Of a DNA stretch of 64,000 nt, positions 29,490-38,042 are shown piece by piece. How positions within the stretch are numbered: position 1 is the first letter of the stretch; each line of letters opens with the position of its first letter. The translations under genes and the position numbers were made by a program. The notes beneath the pieces are model-generated. The model was not told the DNA's origin. It did no database searches and saw only the letters and a list, made by a program, of their open reading frames with translations. This DNA comes from an uncultured Tateyamaria sp. (lineage in GTDB: Bacteria; Pseudomonadota; Alphaproteobacteria; Rhodobacterales; Rhodobacteraceae), in assembly GCF_947503465.1 (NCBI RefSeq), contig NZ_CANNDN010000003.1, positions 372,001 through 436,000 on the forward strand. The letters run 5' to 3'.

Positions 29490-30466
29490 GCGCGCAGGTT
29501 CTTTGCGCTTTCCTTGATGGCATCGTACTGCCCCGACGGACGAAAACGCCACAGATACTCGGGCAACACCGAACTCATGGCCACAGGCTTGATGCCGAGC
29601 TCGGGAAATCCCCTGGCCCCTTCCGCGACGACATTGTCGTTGCGCAGGTTCCGGACCTGATCGCGCGTGATCTGCGCAGGCACAAGACCCAGGGTAAACG
29701 CATTCAACATGTCAAAGCCAAAGCCCATGATCGAGGCCGCCCAAAACGGAATGTTCAACACCACGCGTCGACGGCGGATCACCTCAAGCATGGTCGCCAT
29801 CAACGTGCGGAAACTGTGTGTATCAGGTCCGCCCAGCTCATAGACACCACCTTCGGCACCGCCTGTCAGCGCCACCTCGGCCGCTTTTGCGACATCGTCA
29901 ACATAGACAGGTTGGAACCGGGTATCCGCCCCGACAACGGGCAGGACCGGTCCGAGGCGAGACATGGACGCAAACCGGTTGAAAAACTGGTCTTCCGGCC
30001 CAAACACGATGGACGGGCGCAGGATCACGGCACCGGGCATGTGTTCCAGCACCGACGCCTCGCCCAGCGCCTTGGTCCGGGCATAGTCGCTGTCGCTGTC
30101 CGCATCCGCACCGATGGCGGACACATGCACCATCTGGGACACCCCGTGCGCCGCCGCGATACGGGCGATCCGTGCGGCACCTTCCGCCTGAACTGCCTCA
30201 AACGTGTTCTTGCCCTGTTTGGCAAGGATCCCAACGCAGTTCACAACAGCGTCCGCACCGGTCATCACCTGCGCAACCGACGCATCGTCGCGGATGTTGC
30301 ACAGCACTGGTTCGACCTGACCGACAACACCGTAAGGTTTGACAAAGATCGCCTCGTTCGGGCGCCGCACGGCAACCCGTACACGCCAACCTGCCTTGGC
30401 CATTCGGCGCGCAATGTACCGTCCGACAAATCCGGATCCGCCATAGATCGTGACCAGCTTGGACAT
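29486..30466 (-). CDS. NDUFA9-like NAD(P)-binding protein
   Basis: 326 residues; atypical SDR. N-terminal TIYGGSGFVGRYIARRMAKAG and later VVNCVGIL, VHVSAIGAD and SDYARTKALGEASV. This pattern matches the complex I NDUFA9-subunit-like family common in alphaproteobacteria; a role in complex I assembly or quinone metabolism is inferred from the family only. Start at 30466, preceded by AGGAGCG. Confidence 0.88.
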   Translation of the reverse strand: MSKLVTIYGGSGFVGRYIARRMAKAGWRVRVAVRRPNEAIFVKPYGVVGQVEPVLCNIRDDASVAQVMTGADAVVNCVGILAKQGKNTFEAVQAEGAARIARIAAAHGVSQMVHVSAIGADADSDSDYARTKALGEASVLEHMPGAVILRPSIVFGPEDQFFNRFASMSRLGPVLPVVGADTRFQPVYVDDVAKAAEVALTGGAEGGVYELGGPDTHSFRTLMATMLEVIRRRRVVLNIPFWAASIMGFGFDMLNAFTLGLVPAQITRDQVRNLRNDNVVAEGARGFPELGIKPVAMSSVLPEYLWRFRPSGQYDAIKESAKNLRA

Positions 30467-30669
30467 GTTTCGCTCCTCGCGCACAAATTCGCATTTGGTC
30501 TATCCCTCGCATGCCCGTCAGACAAGACGCCAATTTGGCGCGGGACAGGTCCCTTTTCCCTGTTTCAAAAAATCCCCGCACGAGGGTCCCACGCTTTCCG
30601 CAAGAACTGGCACCAGAATCGGATTGACACCCTTTGCCCCCACGCTTAAACGACGCTCCACCAACCCGT

Positions 30670-30756
30670 GCCCAGATGGCGGAATTGGTAGACGCGCTAG
30701 CTTCAGGTGCTAGTGTCCGTATGGACGTGGAGGTTCGAGTCCTCTTCTGGGCACCA
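30670..30756 (+). tRNA. tRNA-Leu(CAG)
   Basis: 87 bases including encoded CCA (30754-30756). Acceptor stem GCCCAGA/TCTGGGC, anticodon stem CTAGC/GCTAG with loop TTCAGGT giving anticodon CAG at 30704-30706, a class II variable arm (TGTCCGTATGGACG), and T arm with GGTTCGAGTCC. Reads CUG codons. tRNA-Leu genes are common integration sites, but no duplicated 3' end is visible downstream. Confidence 0.97.
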
Positions 30757-30944
30757 AATTCCCTTAAAAGTGTTGATGCGACCCTTGGCTTTGCCGCATG
30801 CGCGGCCGTGACTCGCGCATTGCCGTTTTGGTGGCGGAAACGCCGTGTCGAACCGTGCTGTTCTCGGACGCAATCGAACCACGTTTTGCACTTTAAGTCT
30901 CAGAAATTATGACACAATTCTGCTGACCGCTCTGCGGACTTCCC

Positions 30945-30992
30945 CAATAAAGGGAATGTTGCTACGGTTGCTTTATTGAACAAATTTTTTTT
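30945..30992 (+). promoter_or_regulatory. Dyad plus T-run in the leader of the alpha-dioxygenase operon
   Basis: CAATAAAG (30945-30952) and CTTTATTG (30971-30978) are perfect inverted repeats separated by 18 bases. A run of eight T (30985-30992) follows, ending 12 bases before the start codon. This could be an operator dyad or a weak attenuator. The rest of the 247-base gap after the tRNA (from 30757) shows nothing recognisable. Confidence 0.45.
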
Positions 30993-31003
30993 CGAGGCTG
31001 CCG

Positions 31004-32791
31004 ATGTCCATTTTGGGAACGCTCGCCCGTTTGACCGAATCCCGTCGTGTCTGGTTCCGTTGGAACTTTGTCGCCGCCCTTGCCATCATCCTGGGCCACC
31101 GCGAAAACCTGCGGCGCGACAACCTAATCGACATGGAAGTCGATCCCCCGAAACCGCCCGAAGTGGACGATCCAGTCAACTTCCGCACCGCCGATGGCAG
31201 CTTTAACGATCTGGGTCAGCCCTGGATGGGCATGGCGGGCGCACGGTTCGGGCGCAACGTGGCAATGGACGCGTCCTTTGGCGAAACCGGTGACACGTTG
31301 ATGACGCCTTCGCCTCGGCTGGTGTCCAACAAGCTGATGAAGCGCAAGTCATTCGTGCCGGTCCCACACCTCAATGTGCTGGCTGCCGCGTGGATTCAAT
31401 TCATGGTCCACGACTGGCTGTCGCACGGCAAAAACGACAAGACCAGGCCAATGGAAATTCCCCTGCCCGAAGGTGACGATTGGGGCGACAAAATGGAGGT
31501 GCTGGCGACCACGCGGCCAGACCCGGAAGAGGGCAAGCCAAACGCCTTCGTCAACGTCGAAACCCACTGGTGGGACGCAAGCCAGATCTACGGATCGAAC
31601 CAAAGCCGCCTCGAGCATGTACGCACAGGCTCGGGCACATCCGTTCTTCCCGATGGCACGCTGGCACTGGACGACAAGGGCCTGTTGCCCGTCGACAGCA
31701 AGGCCGAGACCAAGAACCTCGAACTTTCGGGCGTAAATGGAAACTGGTGGATTGGCCTGTCTGTCCTTCACACGCTCTTTGCCCGCGAACACAACACAGT
31801 CGTGGCCCGGTTGAAGGTCGATTATCCCGACGCATCGGGGGATTGGCTGTTTGGCAAGGCACGGCTGGTCGTGTCCGCGCTGCTGGCCAAGATCCACACG
31901 GTTGAATGGACGCCCGCCCTTATGGACAGCCCCGTGGGACGCATGGCGATGCGCGGCAACTACTGGGGCCTGTTGGGCGAACGCTCCACCAACGCTTTTG
32001 GCCGCGTGTCCGACAGCGAGGTCATCAATGGCATCCCCGGCTCGCCCGTGGACCACCACGGCGCGCCCTATGCCATGACCGAAGAATTTGCAGCGGTGTA
32101 TCGCCTGCATTCGCTGATGCCCGATGCCTACACCTTCCGGCGCTACGCCGATGACGCGCATGTGCTGGATGCCAGTCTGAGAGAGGTGAGTTTCGGCGCG
32201 TCCCGCGATCTTTACGGCAAGCTGAGCTTTGAAGACGTCTGTTACAGTCTGTGCACCGAAAACCCCGGTGCCCTGACGTTGCACAACTATCCGGACGGCT
32301 TGCGCGACATGACGCGTGAAAATGGGCGGCGCATTGACCTTGCAGCCGTCGATATCTTGCGCGACCGGGAACGCGGCGTGCCCCGCTTTGCGGAATTCCG
32401 GCGTCAGATCGGGATGAAAGTGCCCGAAACCTTTGCCGACATCACCTCGAACGCCGAATGGCAGGCAGAGCTGCGCGAGGTCTATGGCACCGTAGACAAG
32501 GTCGATCTGCTGATCGGAACCCTTGCCGAAAGCCAATCGGAACGCGGCCAGCCGCCCCGCTTCGGTTTCTCGGACACGGCCTTTCGTATCTTCATCCTGA
32601 TGGCGTCCCGCCGCCTGAAATCAGACCGTTTCTTCACGGACGATTTCCGGCCCGAGATTTACACGGAGGCCGGGTTCCGCTGGGTGCAGGAAAACTCGAT
32701 GGAAACCGTTGTGCGCCGCCATTGCCCGGAACTCGCCCCCGCCTTTGGCAACGCTCGCAACATGTTCTTCCCATGGACCCGCGCGTCATGA
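31004..32791 (+). CDS. Fatty-acid alpha-dioxygenase-like heme protein (animal heme peroxidase superfamily)
   Basis: 595 residues, close to plant alpha-dioxygenases in length and motif order. Distal-heme region AAAWIQFMVHDWLSH (His136); THWWDASQIYGSN; ARLVVSALLAKIHTVEW; then AAVYRLHSLMPD, with Tyr366 and His369 in the Tyr-x-x-His spacing of the catalytic Tyr and proximal His; and RRLKSDRFFTDDF near the C-terminus, where alpha-dioxygenases bind the fatty-acid carboxylate. Such enzymes add O2 at C2 of fatty acids to give 2-hydroperoxides, which can lose CO2 to form Cn-1 aldehydes. First gene of a coupled operon. There is no clear signal peptide; one N-terminal hydrophobic stretch may attach it to membrane. 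A generic peroxidase is the main alternative. Confidence 0.88.
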   Translation: MSILGTLARLTESRRVWFRWNFVAALAIILGHRENLRRDNLIDMEVDPPKPPEVDDPVNFRTADGSFNDLGQPWMGMAGARFGRNVAMDASFGETGDTLMTPSPRLVSNKLMKRKSFVPVPHLNVLAAAWIQFMVHDWLSHGKNDKTRPMEIPLPEGDDWGDKMEVLATTRPDPEEGKPNAFVNVETHWWDASQIYGSNQSRLEHVRTGSGTSVLPDGTLALDDKGLLPVDSKAETKNLELSGVNGNWWIGLSVLHTLFAREHNTVVARLKVDYPDASGDWLFGKARLVVSALLAKIHTVEWTPALMDSPVGRMAMRGNYWGLLGERSTNAFGRVSDSEVINGIPGSPVDHHGAPYAMTEEFAAVYRLHSLMPDAYTFRRYADDAHVLDASLREVSFGASRDLYGKLSFEDVCYSLCTENPGALTLHNYPDGLRDMTRENGRRIDLAAVDILRDRERGVPRFAEFRRQIGMKVPETFADITSNAEWQAELREVYGTVDKVDLLIGTLAESQSERGQPPRFGFSDTAFRIFILMASRRLKSDRFFTDDFRPEIYTEAGFRWVQENSMETVVRRHCPELAPAFGNARNMFFPWTRAS

Positions 32792-33633
32792 AGATCCCCG
32801 GGGTGATCGACGTGCAGCGCGTGCGTGATCCACACGTGTTGCGGTCGCTTGCGTCCGATACCCGGATTGGACGGGTGTCCGCCGGACGAGGGCCATTGCT
32901 GAACCGTTTGATCGGCCGCATGGCGGCCGACCTGTTTCGGGCCGAGGGGCGCGTGTTGCCAAGCGGGCGCGCGCCGGATGATCGGATGCGACTGGACATG
33001 CGAACTGCGCTCGGTGCGCGCATCGATGACCCGGCCCTGGACGCACGCGTTGCCGCACCGCTGGCAGAAGCGGCCGCCTATGTGGCAGGCGGTTCAGGTG
33101 AACCGATGCGCCTGACCCAAGGGGTTCTTGGCGCCGTCGTTCTGGATGAGTTCAACCCCACCTACCAGACCGTGAAGGCCGCCGAAGATATCGGAAATGT
33201 CCTGAACAGCGGGTTGATCCGTCAATTCATCGACTGGCTCTTGGGCGGGTCCCGCAAGGCCCGCGCCGTGCTGTTCAAAGCCTGCGACGAGGACCTGAAC
33301 GCGGTGCACGCACTTGGCATCGCGTCACAGAACTTTGCCGCCTCTCTGAGGGTTTTGCGCGCCCTGCCGAAAGACACGCGCGCCGAGGTCGCCATGGCCC
33401 GCGCCTTGGCCGTTCCGACCCAGGTTGTACGTCAGGGCAAAGGCCCGATCGAGACCCGCGCAGGCAGCATCGATGACGGCACACTTGTCATCCTGCAAAC
33501 CGCGGACGTGGCCCGTCGCACGCTGGACCCCCGCGACGCGTTCCTCCGCGACGCCTGGAGCGGATGCCCAGCCCATGCACTGGTGCCGAAACTGCTGCGC
33601 CGCATCTGGTTGGAAGCCGGGGGTGCCGCATGA
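32788..33633 (+). CDS. Uncharacterised protein coupled to the alpha-dioxygenase
   Basis: 281 residues, not recognised. Starts in the ATGA overlap with the dioxygenase stop (ATG 32773 is an alternative) and overlaps the next gene the same way, so it is probably made in step with both. No leader or membrane helix. The C-terminal third (PTQVVRQGKGP, then DGTLVILQTADVARR, then AWSGCPAHAL with Cys260) is laid out like the last part of a cytochrome P450, where a sheet region precedes the Cys heme-ligand loop. However, no convincing ExxR helix is seen and the length is far below normal. Treat the P450 likeness as a hint only. Confidence 0.75.
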   Translation: MKIPGVIDVQRVRDPHVLRSLASDTRIGRVSAGRGPLLNRLIGRMAADLFRAEGRVLPSGRAPDDRMRLDMRTALGARIDDPALDARVAAPLAEAAAYVAGGSGEPMRLTQGVLGAVVLDEFNPTYQTVKAAEDIGNVLNSGLIRQFIDWLLGGSRKARAVLFKACDEDLNAVHALGIASQNFAASLRVLRALPKDTRAEVAMARALAVPTQVVRQGKGPIETRAGSIDDGTLVILQTADVARRTLDPRDAFLRDAWSGCPAHALVPKLLRRIWLEAGGAA

Positions 33634-34958
33634 CCGACCCGATCTTTGAACCGTTGACGTTCCGCACTCTCACCGTCAAGAACCGCATCTTTCGGTCCAA
33701 CATCTCTGGTCGGTTCGACAACGAAGACGGGTCGCTCACGCAGACGCGCATCAACTGGGAATGCCGCTTTGCCGCTGGCGGGGCGGGGGCCGTGATCTCG
33801 TCCTACGTCCCGGTACGCATGGATGGGCGGATCATCGCGGGGTACGCCACCATTCACCGCGACGACTTCATCCCCCTTTGGCAAAAGCTGGGCGAGGCGG
33901 TGCGCGCGCACGGGGCCAAGTACATCCTGCAGCTCAGCCATTCCGGCCGTCAGATGGATATCCCCGGCGTGCACAACATGCACCGGCCCAGCCCGTCGCC
34001 CACATCGAACATGGAAACGCTGCACGGCTTTCTGTGCCAGGCGATGTCCACAAACGAAGTCCGCCAGATGGTCCGCGACTTTGCCAAGGCCGCGTGGCGC
34101 GCCCGCGAGGCGGGATTGGATGGTGTCGAACTGCACGCCGCCAATGGCTATCTGTTCACGCAATTCCTGAGTTCTGGGATCAACGACCGGACCGACATGT
34201 ATGGCGGGTCGTTACGCAATCGCGCGCGGTTCCTGTTGGAAGTGATCGGGGCCATCCGCGACAAGGTGGGCCGCGATTTTCATGTGCAGGTGAAACTGTC
34301 TGCCACTGACCACAACAATGTCATCCCGTGGGAAGGCAAAGGCAACACCGTCGCAGACACGATACAAGTCGCACAATGGTGCGAGGCAGTGGGCGCGGAC
34401 GCCCTGCACATCTCGACCGGGTCGCTGTTCCCGCATCCACTCAACCCGCCGGGCGATCTGCCGCTGGACGTGCTGGCCGTGACTTATGACGCGATGATTT
34501 CATCCGGTGTGCACGGGTTCCGCAACTTCTTGCTGTTTCGCTATCCAATGCTGCGCCCGATCTTTCGCTGGCTGTGGTTCCGCATGAAAAAGGGCCGCCC
34601 GGTCGAAGGGGTCGGGTACGAGGAGGCCCGGCTGATCAAGGATGCGGTGACCATCCCCGTCATATCGACGGGCGGGTGGCAAACTGCATCGGCCGTGCGG
34701 GACGCATTGGGACAGATTGATGGCGTATCGATGGCGCGCGCGCTGGTCGCCAACCCGGACCTGCCACAGATCTGGGCCCAGGGACATGACCTGCCCCCTG
34801 CCCCGTGCACCCATTGCAACAAGTGCCTTGTCGGCGCGCCCAAGCTGCCGATGGGTTGCCATGAACTGGATCGGTTTCCATCACGTGACGCGATGATCGA
34901 TCAGCTGATGGAGGTCTATGCCACCAGGTCCGATCTTCAAATTCCGGAGGCATCGTAA
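33630..34958 (+). CDS. NADH:flavin oxidoreductase, Old Yellow Enzyme family
   Basis: 442 residues. FMN TIM barrel: IFEPLTFRTLTVKNRIFRS at the start, the QLSHSGRQ strand, GVELHAANGYLFTQFLS and GGSLRNRARFLLE, as in ene-reductases. The C-terminal CTHCNKCLVG segment resembles the cysteine-rich region of the larger 2,4-dienoyl-CoA reductase-type members, but the extra FAD domain is missing. Reduces activated C=C bonds, possibly of oxylipin-like products of the gene upstream. Overlaps both neighbours. Confidence 0.92.
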   Translation: MTDPIFEPLTFRTLTVKNRIFRSNISGRFDNEDGSLTQTRINWECRFAAGGAGAVISSYVPVRMDGRIIAGYATIHRDDFIPLWQKLGEAVRAHGAKYILQLSHSGRQMDIPGVHNMHRPSPSPTSNMETLHGFLCQAMSTNEVRQMVRDFAKAAWRAREAGLDGVELHAANGYLFTQFLSSGINDRTDMYGGSLRNRARFLLEVIGAIRDKVGRDFHVQVKLSATDHNNVIPWEGKGNTVADTIQVAQWCEAVGADALHISTGSLFPHPLNPPGDLPLDVLAVTYDAMISSGVHGFRNFLLFRYPMLRPIFRWLWFRMKKGRPVEGVGYEEARLIKDAVTIPVISTGGWQTASAVRDALGQIDGVSMARALVANPDLPQIWAQGHDLPPAPCTHCNKCLVGAPKLPMGCHELDRFPSRDAMIDQLMEVYATRSDLQIPEAS

Positions 34959-36454
34959 TGGCTGTCACTGCCGTCGAAGCCGCCCTCGCCCGGCGCCGTC
35001 GCAAATGGCGACCCGTTATGTGGCTGGTGCTGTTGGCCGTTCTCGTGGCGATGGTCATCGCTGTTGGATTGATCATCCGGGTACTGCAATCAGGCACGCC
35101 ACATTACCGCGACGCAGATCAGCACTTTCGCCATGGTTCCATCGGGGCCGAAACATCGTCTGGCATTCCCTACAAGGTGTGGAAAGCCTTGCCGGTCCTC
35201 TTCCCCGAAGCGTTTCCCACGGGTGATTACAGCAGCTTCGGATACTTGTATGATGATCGATCCGATCTGCCCATCGGCATCTCCAAACGACGGGTCAGTG
35301 GTGTCGATCTTGTCTGGTTCAATTGCGCGGTCTGCCACACGGGTACCTACCGGGCAAAGGAAGGTGATGCGCCTCGGATCGTGACCGGCATGCCTGCGCA
35401 TCAACTTGACCTGCACGGGTTTACGGCTGTGGTTCTGGGTGCAGCCGCAGACCCACGGATGGCGCCAGAGCCGCTGCGCGCCGCAATGAAAGAGGCGGGC
35501 GTGGGTCTTGGACCGATCGAAACCCTCTTGTGGAAAATCGCAGTGTTCCCGCGCCTGCGCGAAGGTATGATTGCGCGTGCCAGCCGCCTGCAACCCTTGC
35601 TGGACCGCCAGCCGGCATGGGCCCATGGGCGCGTGGATACATTCAACCCGTACAAGGTGCTGGAATTCAACTGGCCCGCAGAAACGTTGGCCGAAAACGA
35701 GGTCGTGGGGGCATCGGATTTCCCATCCATCTTCCTGCAGGGGCCACGGGAAGGGATGCAGCTGCATTGGGACGGCAACAATCCGTCGCTGGCCGAACGC
35801 AACCTGTCTGCCGCGCTGGGGGCCGGTGTGACACCGGACACGGTTGACCACGCATCCATTGAACGGATCGCGGAATGGCTGCTGGACCTTCCACCGCCCG
35901 CCAGCCCACACATGCCGGATGCGGCCGCCGTGGCGCGCGGCCTTGAAATCTACATGCGCGACTGCGCCAGTTGCCACGGATATCAGGGCCTGGATGGCTA
36001 TGTTTTTGAAGGCGACGACCTGGGCACGGTTGCGCCGCTGGATGTTGTCGGAACCGACCCCAACAGGTTGCACAGCTACACCCTGGCCTTTCGCGAACAG
36101 CAAGTGACCAACTTGTTCAAGGGCACACCCTATGCGTTCCGGCAATTCCGCAAAACCGACGGCTATGCCAATGGACCGCTGGACGGTTTGTGGCTGCGTG
36201 GGCCGTATCTGCACAATGGGTCCGTTCCGACGCTGGCCGATCTTCTGGCGCCACCCGCAGATCGACCGAAACGGTTCGAACGCGGCGGTAACCTGATCGA
36301 CCCGAACGGTGGCTTTGTATCGCCCACCTGTTCTGACGGCCCGCGCTGCTTTGACACGACGGTGCGCGGCAACTCGAATATGGGCCATCTGTGGGGCACC
36401 GACCTGCCAGAGCCCGACAAGGCCGACCTGCTGGCTTATCTGCTCACGTTCTGA
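34958..36454 (+). CDS. Membrane-anchored di-heme c-type cytochrome
   Basis: 498 residues. One N-terminal membrane helix (WLVLLAVLVAMVIAVGLII) anchors it, with the body outside the cytoplasm. Two c-type heme sites: CAVCH (Cys123-His127) and CASCH (Cys336-His340). The late motif GPYLHNGSVPTLADLL is typical of di-heme peroxidase and RoxA-like oxygenase families. It could pass electrons from, or catalyse oxidation with, the operon's products. Start codon overlaps the preceding stop by one base (TAATG), with CCGGAGG upstream. Confidence 0.88.
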   Translation: MAVTAVEAALARRRRKWRPVMWLVLLAVLVAMVIAVGLIIRVLQSGTPHYRDADQHFRHGSIGAETSSGIPYKVWKALPVLFPEAFPTGDYSSFGYLYDDRSDLPIGISKRRVSGVDLVWFNCAVCHTGTYRAKEGDAPRIVTGMPAHQLDLHGFTAVVLGAAADPRMAPEPLRAAMKEAGVGLGPIETLLWKIAVFPRLREGMIARASRLQPLLDRQPAWAHGRVDTFNPYKVLEFNWPAETLAENEVVGASDFPSIFLQGPREGMQLHWDGNNPSLAERNLSAALGAGVTPDTVDHASIERIAEWLLDLPPPASPHMPDAAAVARGLEIYMRDCASCHGYQGLDGYVFEGDDLGTVAPLDVVGTDPNRLHSYTLAFREQQVTNLFKGTPYAFRQFRKTDGYANGPLDGLWLRGPYLHNGSVPTLADLLAPPADRPKRFERGGNLIDPNGGFVSPTCSDGPRCFDTTVRGNSNMGHLWGTDLPEPDKADLLAYLLTF

Positions 36455-36467
36455 AGGAGGATGTCCT

Positions 36468-36887
36468 ATGTCTTCACTTGAAATTGGATGGACCGAAGGA
36501 CAGGCGCGCAGCACGTTGACCCGGTTCCGCCGCCTGTTTGCCATCAACCTGATCCTGCAAAGCCTGATTGCATTGGCCTGCATCATCGCTCCCCGCTTCG
36601 GCGCGCAATTGGTTGGGCTGGACCCGTCCATTGCGTTGCCCTTTCTGCCGATCTGGGGAGGCATGGTGATTGTGGCCTCTGCCTTGCAGGTCTTTGCCTT
36701 GCTGGACCCGATCAATCACCGCTTTCAGGTGGCGATTGCGATGTTCGGGCGGGCGCTGATGGTGATCATCTATATCTGCCTTGGCGACGCGTTCTGGCGC
36801 TTTGCCGCGTTTGACGGACTGTTCGCGCTGGCGCTGTCGTACCTGTTTTATCGCGCGCTGATCGCCGAGGTGCAGACAAGACCCTAA
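36468..36887 (+). CDS. Small four-helix membrane protein
   Basis: 139 residues with about four hydrophobic helices (INLILQSLIALACII, IWGGMVIVASALQVFALL, VAIAMFGRALMVIIYICL and a C-terminal one). No enzymatic motif. AAGGAGG sits 7 bases before the ATG. Last gene of the alpha-dioxygenase operon, so possibly the partner of the membrane-bound cytochrome. Its stop overlaps the convergent protease stop. Confidence 0.8.
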   Translation: MSSLEIGWTEGQARSTLTRFRRLFAINLILQSLIALACIIAPRFGAQLVGLDPSIALPFLPIWGGMVIVASALQVFALLDPINHRFQVAIAMFGRALMVIIYICLGDAFWRFAAFDGLFALALSYLFYRALIAEVQTRP

Positions 36888-37966
36888 AGCTGCTTTTCCA
36901 TGCCCGCAAACGATGCGCGGCGGGCCCTGTCGGTCGCCAACGGGTCCGACCATAGGGCCAGCAGATCGTCGCGCACCTGCACATAGCCCGGATCATCTGG
37001 AAAGGTCTGCGCCTCCAGCTTGTCAACGATGCGGGACACGCGAATGCCTTCGTTTGCCAGCCACCGCACCTGCGCGTTGTTTTCGTCCAAACGCTCTTTG
37101 GCGATCTTCTTGCCATTGATGTCGAGCACATGGCCGTTCACGTCAGTGTCAGGGATGGCCTTGTGGTGGACCGCCAGCACTTCCCACCTGTTGTTCAGAA
37201 CGGGCGCTCCGGAACTGCCCTTGTTGGTATCACCGGAATACCAGCAAAACGCATCTGCATCCGTATCGTTGTCGACCAGCGAAAAGACACTGTCATGCAC
37301 GACGATCCGCTTCTTCTGTCCGGCCGGGTGCTGAATGATGTTGGTGGGGTCGCCGATCAGGGCCTTGCCCTCTTCGCGCAGAAGGGGCAGCCAGCCAAAG
37401 GTGCTGATGTCCGTCACCCCCTGGAGCCCGAGAAAGCAGATATCCAGCGCCTCATCCGCCCAAAAGAAATGATCGGTATCGGCGGCGTACATCTCCGTGC
37501 TGCGGGGCGTGCCAATGCTGTTGTCGTCAAACAGAAATTCGAACAGGGATGACGCGGCCTCAGTCTTGGATTTGATCACGTGATAATTGGTGACGACGAT
37601 GCCATTGCCCACCAGAAACCCGGTGCCGGTTTTCAGGCCCTGGGATATGCGGCAAACCGAGCGGGCGGTCAGGATTCCGATCTCCAGAAACTCGCCCGAC
37701 AGAATGTTGTCACGCTTGCCAATATTGGCTTCTTGACCCAACCCTGGCGTGAGTATGAGGAAATCATCCTCGGCATTCGATTCGGCCTCGTCCAGCGCCA
37801 TCTGGCGCAGTTCGGCCTTGAGTTTGCGCTGATCGCTTTCCAGTGCGCGGCCATTGCCTTTGGCAATTTTATGTAATGCCAGCTGCCACTTAGATTTGCG
37901 TGCCTGAAGGCGTCCTATACTGTCGGCAAGGTTGTCGAGCCCTAAATCCTCGGGTGTGATTGGCAT
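36884..37966 (-). CDS. Trypsin-like serine peptidase with helical N-terminal extension
   Basis: 360 residues. After about 70 charged helical residues comes a chymotrypsin-fold domain: VVTNYHVI (His129), EALDICFLGL (Asp175) and NKGSSGAPV (Ser252). No leader, so cytoplasmic. The cytoplasmic location and helical N-terminal region recall peptidases of signalling or conflict systems, but no partner domain is recognised. Divergent from an SGNH-type hydrolase gene with 76 bases between starts, so probably co-regulated. A TTG at 37978 is an alternative start. Confidence 0.85.
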   Translation of the reverse strand: MPITPEDLGLDNLADSIGRLQARKSKWQLALHKIAKGNGRALESDQRKLKAELRQMALDEAESNAEDDFLILTPGLGQEANIGKRDNILSGEFLEIGILTARSVCRISQGLKTGTGFLVGNGIVVTNYHVIKSKTEAASSLFEFLFDDNSIGTPRSTEMYAADTDHFFWADEALDICFLGLQGVTDISTFGWLPLLREEGKALIGDPTNIIQHPAGQKKRIVVHDSVFSLVDNDTDADAFCWYSGDTNKGSSGAPVLNNRWEVLAVHHKAIPDTDVNGHVLDINGKKIAKERLDENNAQVRWLANEGIRVSRIVDKLEAQTFPDDPGYVQVRDDLLALWSDPLATDRARRASFAGMEKQL

Positions 37967-38042
37967 GTGATCTCGCAATAAAACTTGGTGTAGAATACCC
38001 TCGAGCCTAGAAAACGGGCTCTATTATGCAAGGTTATTTCCA

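Noticed and set aside
30757..30944. Possible attachment-site duplication after tRNA-Leu
   Set aside because: No copy of the tRNA 3' end was found downstream and the following genes look native to the chromosome by composition.
31349..32536. 395-codon minus-strand frame opposite the alpha-dioxygenase gene
   Set aside because: It is a shadow of the real gene, whose heme and active-site motifs are intact on the plus strand.
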